Assembly (NCBI GenBank): GCA_946611445.1
Contig: CAMODP010000017.1
Location: 1 to 16,709 of the forward strand
Length of the DNA: 16,709 bases
Source: an uncultured Eubacterium sp.
GTDB taxonomy: Bacteria > Bacillota > Clostridia > Lachnospirales > Lachnospiraceae
Direction: 5' to 3'
Below the pieces are notes generated by a model. The model was given only the letters and a program-made list of their open reading frames with translations. It made no database searches and was not told where the DNA came from. Every line of letters starts with the position of its first letter. The first letter of the stretch is position 1. The position numbers were made by a program, and so were the translations under genes. Below are positions 1-5,393 of the stretch, piece after piece.

Positions 1-146
1 AGGAAGCGCATGAAAGCCATAGAGTTTCATGCTTTCGAGGACTTAGGGCGTTGCGATATATGCATCTGTGCGGACGTTCGCTTATTCACTCTCACAATGT
101 ATAGGTTTTGAAAGTGTCCAGACGGACGCAGGCAGGGATCGGGCAC
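1..146. other. Unassigned left edge; hairpin, no pyrD start
   Basis: No gene can be supported here. A hairpin is formed by GCATGAAA (8-15) and TTTCATGC (25-32) with a 9-nt loop, and it extends with one bulged base to 3-36. In the minus direction, just after the pyrK stop, one frame reads ANVRTDAYIATP and then a stop, which looks like degraded or repeat-associated coding sequence. A plus-strand frame of about 33 codons starts at 10 behind AGGAAG, with too short a spacing to be convincing. pyrD, which often follows pyrK directly in Firmicutes, does not begin in this stretch. Confidence 0.4.
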
Positions 147-938
147 TTACAGCACGACATCCTCCGCCGCAAACACCGGCCCGTCCTTGCACACGCGCGC
201 ATTATGCACGTGGGAGTGAGCGTCCACACCCGCCGTTTCACAGACGCAGGCCAGACAAGCGCCGATCCCGCAGGCCATCCTCTCTTCCAGTGAAATCCAG
301 CAGGCAATGTCCGCCTCTGCCGCATAGTTCTTCAGCGCCCGCAGCATGGGCTTCGGGCCGCAGGCAAAGATCACGTCTGCCCGCAGGTTTCTCTCCTGTA
401 TGGCATCCAGCACGGTTCCCTTCGTTCCGGCGCTTCCGTCCTCCGTGGCCAGAACTGTCTCCGCCGCCTCCGCAAATTCATCCGCCAGGAAGGTATTGTC
501 CCGGTATCCCAGGACCGCAGTCACTGCTGCGGGCTGCATCTCTTCCGGCGCGGCCTGCAGCGTCCGGGCGGTCTGCAGCATCGGAGGAATTCCTATGCCG
601 CCTCCCACCAGGAAGACGCGTTTCCCTGCCGCCTCACGAAGCGGAAATCCGTTTCCCAGAGGCCCGAGCAGCTCCAGGTCTTCACCGGCCTTCATGCCTG
701 AAAACTCTTTCGTGCCGGCACCGGCCGCGCGGTATACCAGCCGGATTTCACCGGTCTTGGCATCGCAGCAGCACAGGCTGATCGGCCGCGGCAGGAGACG
801 GCTCCCGTCCCGGCAGTATACATTGACAAACTGTCCCGGCACGGCTGCCGCCGCAATCTCGGGTGCCTGTATCCTCAGATCATAGATTCCCGCGGCAGGG
901 GAACCCTGATAAACGATTGTCCCTTTTATCTTTTTCAT
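147..938 (-). CDS. pyrK: Dihydroorotate dehydrogenase B, electron-transfer subunit
   Basis: This 263-residue protein is the FAD and [2Fe-2S] subunit that passes electrons from dihydroorotate oxidation in PyrD to NAD+, in the cytosol, within de novo UMP synthesis. Visible marks are the flavin-binding RPIS motif (51-54), a glycine-rich NAD-site stretch GGGIGIPPM (112-120), FACGPKPM (191-198), and a C-terminal cysteine cluster C223, C228, C231 and C250 in the spacing of the family's iron-sulfur ligands. The length is normal. The frame stays open upstream through pyrF, but MKKIKGTIVY is the expected family start; it lies 17 nt after the pyrF stop, with GAGG overlapping that stop as a modest ribosome site. 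The gene is the last of the pyrC-pyrF-pyrK run. The partner pyrD is not next to it inside the window, which is unusual but may only reflect the window edge. Confidence 0.95.
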   Translation of the reverse strand: MKKIKGTIVYQGSPAAGIYDLRIQAPEIAAAAVPGQFVNVYCRDGSRLLPRPISLCCCDAKTGEIRLVYRAAGAGTKEFSGMKAGEDLELLGPLGNGFPLREAAGKRVFLVGGGIGIPPMLQTARTLQAAPEEMQPAAVTAVLGYRDNTFLADEFAEAAETVLATEDGSAGTKGTVLDAIQERNLRADVIFACGPKPMLRALKNYAAEADIACWISLEERMACGIGACLACVCETAGVDAHSHVHNARVCKDGPVFAAEDVVL

Positions 939-955
939 ATATATACCAGACCGCC

Positions 956-1879
956 TCACAGTCCCAGGCCGCGGTGTATGTCCGCGATCATATCCTTCAC
1001 CGCCTGCCGGCTTGCCTCCGCGAAGGCATCCGCGCCGAAACGGGCGTATGTTTCCTTCTGCCATGCGCAGATAATGCCGCGGGATGAGTTGACGATGGCT
1101 CCCAGGCCGTCTGCGTCGAAAAAGTTCCGCAGGTCTTCCGCCCGGCCGCCCTGCGCCCCGTATCCCGGCACCAGGATGTAGCTCTTCGGCATCAGTTCCC
1201 GCAGAACGCGGCCCATCTCCGGATACGTGGCGCCGACGACGGCACCCACGTAGCTCCATGCATCTCCCATGAGTTCCCGGCTCCACTCGTCCACCATTTT
1301 GCCCACATGCTCATACAGCGGCTTCCCGTCGACCAGTCTGTCCTGCAGCTCGCCGCTGGACGGATTCGATGTTTTTACAAGAACGAAAATCCCCTTCTTC
1401 TCCTGCGCGCACACTTTGAGGAAAGGACGGACCCCGTCGCTTCCCAGATAGGGGTTGACCGTGGCAAAATCCTCATGGAAGCCCGCCAGGGTCTTGCTTC
1501 CGACCTGCACATGGCCCAGGTGGCCGGCTGCATAGGCTTCGGAAGTGGACCCGATATCGCCCCTCTTGATGTCGCCGATGACGATCAGGCCCTTGCTCTG
1601 ACAGTAGGCGACCGTCTTCTCATAGGCCGCCATCCCCGGAACGCCGAACTGCTCATACATGGCCGCCTGCGGTTTCACCGCGGGGATCAGGTCACAGACA
1701 GCATCCACAATGGCCCTGTTAAACTGCCAGACAGCCTCAGCCGCTCCTTCCAGGGTCTCGCCATACTCGGCAAAAGCCTTATCCCTGACCTGCTCCGGCA
1801 CATACGAAAGCATCGGATCCAGACCGACGACCACCGGCGCCTGCGTGCGCCGTATTTTCTCAACCAGTTTGTTAATCAT
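956..1879 (-). CDS. pyrF: Orotidine 5'-phosphate decarboxylase (long form)
   Basis: This 307-residue enzyme decarboxylates OMP to UMP, the last step of de novo UMP synthesis. It is the long 'type 2' form (about 270-310 residues) rather than the roughly 230-residue form of E. coli. The phosphate/ribose site begins with VVVGLDPML (17-25). The catalytic Asp-Lys-Asp array is in DIKRGDIGST (D103, K105, D108), with a second lysine at K69. KTSNPSSGE, typical of the long form, follows later. An in-frame ATG seven codons upstream exists, but MINKLVEK is preferred because AGAGGAAA sits 6-7 nt before it. The gene is 178 nt downstream of pyrC, a gap filled by a structured element, and 17 nt upstream of pyrK. 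Confidence 0.96.
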   Translation of the reverse strand: MINKLVEKIRRTQAPVVVGLDPMLSYVPEQVRDKAFAEYGETLEGAAEAVWQFNRAIVDAVCDLIPAVKPQAAMYEQFGVPGMAAYEKTVAYCQSKGLIVIGDIKRGDIGSTSEAYAAGHLGHVQVGSKTLAGFHEDFATVNPYLGSDGVRPFLKVCAQEKKGIFVLVKTSNPSSGELQDRLVDGKPLYEHVGKMVDEWSRELMGDAWSYVGAVVGATYPEMGRVLRELMPKSYILVPGYGAQGGRAEDLRNFFDADGLGAIVNSSRGIICAWQKETYARFGADAFAEASRQAVKDMIADIHRGLGL

Positions 1880-1911
1880 ATGTATTTCCTCTCTTGTCAC
1901 TCAGCCTCTTA

Positions 1912-2050
1912 AGGACGGGCCGCACAATCCAGGTGCAGGTGCTTCGAGTCCCGCCGGTACTTAGCGATCCGCAGCGCGGGAGCTTAGAACCGCTGCGCGG
2001 ACGAGGCAGCGAAAGCGTGCCTGCGCCGGATTCGTGCTGCCCGGACATCA
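1912..2050. repeat. Structured, repeat-like intergenic element
   Basis: The 178-nt pyrC-pyrF gap is filled by GC-rich nested inverted repeats. GGTACTTAGC (1956-1965) pairs with GCTTAGAACC (1982-1991) at 8 of 10 positions and encloses a CCGC/GCGG mini-stem (1969-1972 with 1976-1979). A second hairpin, AGGCAGC (2004-2010), has a GAAA tetraloop and returns through GC-G-TGCCT (2015-2022) with one bulge. On the minus strand one frame reads AKYRRDSKHLHLDCAARP and then a stop; I believe I have seen this short peptide repeatedly in gut Clostridia proteins, which would suggest a dispersed element, but I cannot verify that here. Limits are approximate. It could act as a leader structure or partial terminator between pyrC and pyrF. 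Confidence 0.45.
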
Positions 2051-2057
2051 TCACGCT

Positions 2058-3338
2058 TCACGAATGCCTGTACACCACCCTTCCGCCGCAGATCGTCATC
2101 TTCACGCGTCCGTGCACGCGCCGTCCGCCAAAGGGCGTATTGCGTCCTTTTGAGACAAATGCAGCGGGATCAATCCTGTATTCCTCCGCCGGGTCAATGA
2201 TGACGATATCCGCCGCCATCCCTTTCCGGAGTGAGCCCCGGTCCGACAGATGAAGGATCCGGGCGGGATTGCCGCTCATCTTCTCTGCCATCTGCAGGGG
2301 TGTGAGAATTCCTTTCTCAACGAGTTCCGTGATGACCAGGGGAACGGCCGTCTCCAGTCCCACTATGCCAAAGGGCGCCGCCGTCATGGACGCCTCTTTT
2401 TCCTGTCTGCTGTGCGGCGCGTGGTCCGTACTGATCACCTCAAAAGTGCCGTCCCTGAGCCCCTCCAGCAGTGCCTGCCTGTCTGTCTCCGTACGCAGGG
2501 GCGGGTTCATCTTGTAATTGGTATCCCCCGCTGTCCGGTCCGCGCTCGTGAGTGTAAAGTGGTGCGGGCAGACCTCTCCGGATACATCCAGTCCGGCTTC
2601 TCTGGCCCGTCTGAGCATCGCCGCGCTGCCCGCAGTAGAGCAATGGCACAGATGCAGGTGAACACCTGTCTCTGCCGCCAGCAGAATATCCCTCGCGGCA
2701 ATCACATCCTCTGTCGAATTGGTGATGCCCGGCAGTCCTTCTTTCTCTGCTTTCTCGTCCGCGTTTACGCAGCCGCCGGCGGCCAGGGACGCGTCTTCGC
2801 AGTGATCCAGGAACGGAATGCCCAGCGCGGCAGAGCGCCGCATGACTTCCCGGCAGACGGCTGCGTTCATGACGGATTTTCCGTCCTCGCTGACTGCCGG
2901 AATGCCCCTGGATACCATCTCTTCGAGCGGCGCCGGCTCCGCACCCTGCTGTCCGACGGTTGCCGCTCCTGCCTGCAGTACGCGGATCGGCGAGACAGAT
3001 TCAGCCTTGTTCATCACATAGCTGACCCGGTCCGGATCATCTATGACCGGTCTGGTATTCGGCATGGCCACAATCGTGGTAAAGCCGCCGGCCGCTGCCG
3101 CCCGGCTGCCGCTGCTGATATCTTCTTTCCAGGTCTGTCCCGGGTCACGCAGGTGCACATGCATGTCGATCAGGCCGGGCAGTACATAACAGCCGGAGGC
3201 ATCTATCACCTCATCAGCATCGGCGGCGTCTTCCGGCAGCACGGCTATCAGGCCGTCCTTCAGATACAGGTCGCCGGTCACATCCAGGCCTCTGTCCGGA
3301 TCCAACAGTCTTCCGTTCTTGATCAGTATTGTATGCAT
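2058..3338 (-). CDS. pyrC: Dihydroorotase
   Basis: This 426-residue cytosolic zinc hydrolase interconverts carbamoyl-aspartate and dihydroorotate, the third step of pyrimidine synthesis. It belongs to the class I/AllB-like amidohydrolases, of normal length. Metal and substrate residues are visible in order: DMHVHLRDPG (H60, H62, R64), SEDGKS (D152), DHCED (H179), CHCSTAGS (H232) and STDHAPH (catalytic D305). The frame runs 68 codons further upstream, through the promoter, so that extension is rejected. The start MHTILIKNGR is chosen because it matches the family N terminus and has AGGA 8-9 nt upstream. It heads the pyrC-pyrF-pyrK cluster behind a strong promoter with a short leader of about 37 nt; no PyrR-type attenuator is visible in that leader. 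Confidence 0.97.
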   Translation of the reverse strand: MHTILIKNGRLLDPDRGLDVTGDLYLKDGLIAVLPEDAADADEVIDASGCYVLPGLIDMHVHLRDPGQTWKEDISSGSRAAAAGGFTTIVAMPNTRPVIDDPDRVSYVMNKAESVSPIRVLQAGAATVGQQGAEPAPLEEMVSRGIPAVSEDGKSVMNAAVCREVMRRSAALGIPFLDHCEDASLAAGGCVNADEKAEKEGLPGITNSTEDVIAARDILLAAETGVHLHLCHCSTAGSAAMLRRAREAGLDVSGEVCPHHFTLTSADRTAGDTNYKMNPPLRTETDRQALLEGLRDGTFEVISTDHAPHSRQEKEASMTAAPFGIVGLETAVPLVITELVEKGILTPLQMAEKMSGNPARILHLSDRGSLRKGMAADIVIIDPAEEYRIDPAAFVSKGRNTPFGGRRVHGRVKMTICGGRVVYRHS

Positions 3339-3381
3339 ATTCTTATCCTGCCTTTTTCCGGGGCGGTTTATAGATGTTCTG

Positions 3382-3410
3382 ATTATATAGTAAACAGGCC
3401 CTGTTTTCAA
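3382..3410 (-). promoter_or_regulatory. pyrC promoter, sigma-A type
   Basis: On the minus strand TTGAAA (3410-3405) and TATAAT (3387-3382) are separated by exactly 17 bp. The -35 matches 5 of 6 consensus bases and the -10 matches all six. Predicted transcription start is near 3375, about 37 nt before the pyrC ATG. Confidence 0.8.
3392..3406. promoter_or_regulatory. Perfect 15-bp palindrome in pyrC promoter spacer
   Basis: AAACAGG (3392-3398), one central C (3399) and CCTGTTT (3400-3406) form a perfect inverted repeat. It fills most of the -35/-10 spacer and overlaps two bases of the -35. This is where a repressor operator would block RNA polymerase. The binding protein is unknown. Confidence 0.45.
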
Positions 3411-3501
3411 GAATAACTCCCGCCGCTGCCGCTCTGCCGCGCGTCTGCTGCCTTGGTCGCACAAGGCGGCAGGAATTATGATTCTACAACAGAAATATGT
3501 A

Positions 3502-3530
3502 TTGACATTGCCAAACGGCATGTCTATAAT
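3502..3530 (+). promoter_or_regulatory. Full-consensus sigma-A promoter for cold-shock gene
   Basis: TTGACA (3502-3507) and TATAAT (3525-3530) are separated by 17 bp, a perfect match to the sigma-70/sigma-A consensus. Transcription would start near 3537. Confidence 0.88.
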
Positions 3531-3632
3531 TGCTGTTGACACGCAAACAGCGAGAACAAGTCTTTGGCAGGGGATTGATTTTGCAGTTCACGTGAAAAAA
3601 ACTAATGTAAACAATTGTTGGAGGTACCAGAA
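3531..3632 (+). promoter_or_regulatory. Long 5' leader of the cold-shock mRNA
   Basis: About 95 nt separate the predicted transcription start from the ATG, as is usual for cold-shock mRNAs whose leaders respond to temperature. A small hairpin GCTGTT/AACAGC (3532-3537 with 3546-3551) lies at its 5' end. The Shine-Dalgarno TTGGAGG is 8 nt before the start. No close match to a published cold box was recognised. Confidence 0.4.
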
Positions 3633-3833
3633 ATGAACAAGGGAACTGTTAAATGGTTCAATGCCGAAAAAGGATTTGGCTTTATCACCGGCGAAGACGG
3701 AAAGGATGTATTCGTGCACTTCACCGCTATCCAGAGTGAAGGCTTCAAGACCCTGGACGAGGGACAGGCCGTCTCTTATGATGTTGTCGAGGGACCGAAG
3801 GGCATGCAGGCAGCCAACGTCGTCAAGCTGTAA
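3633..3833 (+). CDS. csp: Cold-shock domain protein (CspA/CspB family)
   Basis: This 66-residue protein is a single cold-shock domain: a small beta-barrel that binds single-stranded RNA and DNA and acts as an RNA chaperone in the cytoplasm. The N terminus [10 protein letters not shown], the RNP1 motif KGFGFI (14-19) and the RNP2 motif VFVHF (27-31) are all present, and the length is exactly that of the family. An in-frame start six codons upstream is rejected because the GGAGG ribosome site and the family N terminus both indicate MNKG. The gene stands alone, with a full-consensus promoter, a long leader and a strong terminator immediately after it, so expression should be high and independent of its neighbours. 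Confidence 0.97.
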   Translation: MNKGTVKWFNAEKGFGFITGEDGKDVFVHFTAIQSEGFKTLDEGQAVSYDVVEGPKGMQAANVVKL

Positions 3834-3856
3834 TAATAACTGATTCACATAACAGC

Positions 3857-3912
3857 AAAAGGCTGTGCGCCGGACAGGAAATTCTCTGTCATACGGCGCA
3901 CAGCCTTTTTTT
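3857..3912. terminator. Strong bidirectional terminator
   Basis: GGCTGTGCGCCG (3861-3872) pairs perfectly with CGGCGCACAGCC (3894-3905), with an inner GACAG/CTGTC stem (3873-3877 with 3886-3890). Seven T follow on the plus strand (3906-3912) and four A precede the stem (3857-3860). It can therefore end both the cold-shock transcript and the leftward transcript of the small membrane protein gene at 3917. Confidence 0.92.
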
Positions 3913-3916
3913 GTCT

Positions 3917-4174
3917 CTATTCTTCCGCGGCGAGCGCTTCCAGCTTTGCTGAATAGTCATCCATCGCGCCCAGATCCAGAGAAGTCGTGACGGTTTCCAC
4001 CGGCGCGCTTGCCCGCGCATGCATGACCACCGCTATGCTGAACCAGGCGACCAGGGCGATGCAGATAACAACTGCAGCGAAGGCCTCCAGCCTTCTGGTC
4101 ATCTTCTCCTTCTTCATAATCTGCTGGCGGTTTTTCTTTTCTTCCTTGTAGGCGTCCACCTTTTTCTGACTCAT
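3917..4174 (-). CDS. Small single-pass membrane protein, unknown function
   Basis: This 85-residue protein has a very basic N-terminal 30 residues (MSQKKVDAYKEEKKNRQQIM onward), one hydrophobic segment at about 31-51, and a short acidic C-terminal tail. By the positive-inside rule the N terminus should face the cytoplasm. The start is chosen at MSQKK because AAAGGA lies 7-8 nt upstream; the frame extends 24 codons further, but that part is unlike a protein. Similar small basic-head proteins are, as far as I recall, common and uncharacterised in Lachnospiraceae. It ends at the bidirectional terminator shared with the cold-shock gene and is divergent from the DUF5721 gene. No function is proposed. 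Confidence 0.7.
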   Translation of the reverse strand: MSQKKVDAYKEEKKNRQQIMKKEKMTRRLEAFAAVVICIALVAWFSIAVVMHARASAPVETVTTSLDLGAMDDYSAKLEALAAEE

Positions 4175-4254
4175 ATACGTATCCTTTCCGCAGCTGCGGC
4201 TGCCGTTTTTTTCAAGACGTTCTCCGCCATGCAGGCAGAAACACAATCCAGAGT

Positions 4255-4260
4255 ATTATA
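4255..4260 (-). promoter_or_regulatory. Candidate -10 for the small membrane protein gene
   Basis: TATAAT on the minus strand (4260-4255) lies about 80 nt before the start at 4174. Seventeen bp upstream there is only TTTTCT, a poor -35, so this is a weak call. Confidence 0.35.
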
Positions 4261-4318
4261 CACCCGTTATCAAAAAAAGAAAAGGCCCCGGCCGGACTTG
4301 CATTCCTGAAAAAAATGC

Positions 4319-4324
4319 TATACT
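4319..4324 (+). promoter_or_regulatory. Extended -10 promoter for the DUF5721 gene
   Basis: TGC-TATACT is an extended -10 motif whose hexamer is 4319-4324. TTGCAT lies upstream at 15-bp spacing, which is short. Transcription would start near 4331, leaving a leader of under 20 nt with AAAAGGAG before the ATG at 4349. It is divergent from the candidate -10 at 4255-4260. Confidence 0.5.
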
Positions 4325-4348
4325 CTTTCTTTGGAAAAGGAGAACGAT

Positions 4349-4840
4349 ATGCAGGCTTTTCAGATTGAAAATATCCGGAGCTTTATGAAACAGCTGCTCT
4401 TGCAGGATACATTTGACACATTTCTCGTGTCTGAAGTCTCCGTGACTACCTTTGCGTCCTTCCGGATCGACGGTTCTCTTCACCCGGAATTCTATTCGCA
4501 GGAGGAGGAGCAGGCGCTGCGGCAGACAGGCCGCACCCACGCACTGTGGCAGGAGCTCAGGCCCTTCTGCCTGTCCGTCATACGCGGGCAGAGACAGCCG
4601 CTCTCCCTGCAGATCGTCCTGCAGCTCCCGCCGGAAAAGAGCAGGGAGCTGGTCCTGAAGCACGCGCCTTTTCTTGATCCCGCCGACGTATTCGGCCTGT
4701 TTTTCAATATCCGTTACCGCGGCGATGTCCTCACAGTCACCACCGGCACATCCGTCCGGTCCTTTTCACCGGACCGCTCTCTGGATACTGCCTGGGACGG
4801 CTTTGTCCGAAAACTGCTCGAAGACCAGGATCTCCTGTAA
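4349..4840 (+). CDS. DUF5721-family protein
   Basis: This 163-residue soluble protein resembles the Lachnospiraceae family DUF5721: an N-terminal IENIRSFMKQLLLQDTFDTF, then VTTFASFRIDGSLHPEF, SGRT-like QTGRTHALWQELRPFC, a conserved LSLQIVLQLPPE, and the C-terminal VTTGTSVRSFSPDRSLDTAWD. The assignment is from memory of the family, not from a search. There is no signal peptide, membrane segment or recognisable catalytic motif. The start MQAFQIEN is preferred to a TTG six codons upstream because AAAAGGAG sits 6 nt before it. Its stop is only 4 nt from the aroK stop on the other strand, a tight convergent arrangement without a visible terminator. The function is unknown. Confidence 0.85.
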   Translation: MQAFQIENIRSFMKQLLLQDTFDTFLVSEVSVTTFASFRIDGSLHPEFYSQEEEQALRQTGRTHALWQELRPFCLSVIRGQRQPLSLQIVLQLPPEKSRELVLKHAPFLDPADVFGLFFNIRYRGDVLTVTTGTSVRSFSPDRSLDTAWDGFVRKLLEDQDLL

Positions 4841-4844
4841 GAGT

Positions 4845-5393
4845 TTATATCCCTGTCCCGCTGCAGTCTCCGCATCCTGCCTCCTGCAGGATTTCTCCGC
4901 AGATCTGCTGTATGCTTTTCCCGTCCGTCTCAATCGTGATATCCGCGGCTGCCTCATATGCAGGGCGCCGCTCTTCCATCAGTGCGCTGATATCTTTTAT
5001 GTTTTTCTTCCCCCGCAGGACCGGTCTCCGGTCATCGCGGGAGACTCTCTCCAGTATGGTCTCCGGTACGGCCTTCAGCCAGACGATTCTGCCGCCCTGC
5101 CGCATGAGATCGACATTTTCGCGGCGGAGGGGAACGCCTCCGCCGCAGGAAACCACCAGGCCGCACTGTCCGGAGAGTGTTTCCAGAAGGGCCGTCTCCA
5201 GAGAACGGAAGCAGGCTTCGCCTTTTTTCTTAAATATCTCGGAGACAGACATGCCTTCCTGTTCTTCTATCTGCCGGTCCATCTCCGTGACAGGCATGCC
5301 GTACAGGCTCCGGAAGCCGCGCGCGACCGCAGATTTGCCGCAGCCCATGAATCCGATCAGGTACAGATTCTCCCTCTGTTTTCCGCTGCTCAT
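4845..5393 (-). CDS. aroK: Shikimate kinase
   Basis: This 182-residue enzyme phosphorylates shikimate at the 3-hydroxyl with ATP, the fifth step of the shikimate route to aromatic amino acids and folate precursors. The Walker A loop GFMGCGKS (14-21), the substrate-binding MD (D39) in TEMDRQIE, R63 in ACFRSLE, the GGG shikimate-site turn (84-86) and the lid arginine region SRDDRRPVL are present. The length is typical. Its ATG overlaps the htpG stop as ATGA, so the two are transcribed together and probably translationally coupled; no good Shine-Dalgarno is visible. The pairing with a heat-shock chaperone is odd functionally. The downstream DUF5721 gene converges on it with a 4-nt gap. Confidence 0.96.
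   Translation of the reverse strand: MSSGKQRENLYLIGFMGCGKSAVARGFRSLYGMPVTEMDRQIEEQEGMSVSEIFKKKGEACFRSLETALLETLSGQCGLVVSCGGGVPLRRENVDLMRQGGRIVWLKAVPETILERVSRDDRRPVLRGKKNIKDISALMEERRPAYEAAADITIETDGKSIQQICGEILQEAGCGDCSGTGI

Noticed and set aside
939..1286. 116-codon N-terminal extension of pyrK
   Set aside because: It overlaps pyrF in another frame and matches nothing; the family N terminus is MKKIKG at 938.
1912..1990. tRNA gene suggested by TTCGAGTCCCGCC
   Set aside because: The T-arm-like string has no matching acceptor, D or anticodon stems on either strand.
2250..3416. 388-codon plus-strand frame opposite pyrC
   Set aside because: Antisense shadow; composition not protein-like and it crosses the pyrC promoter.
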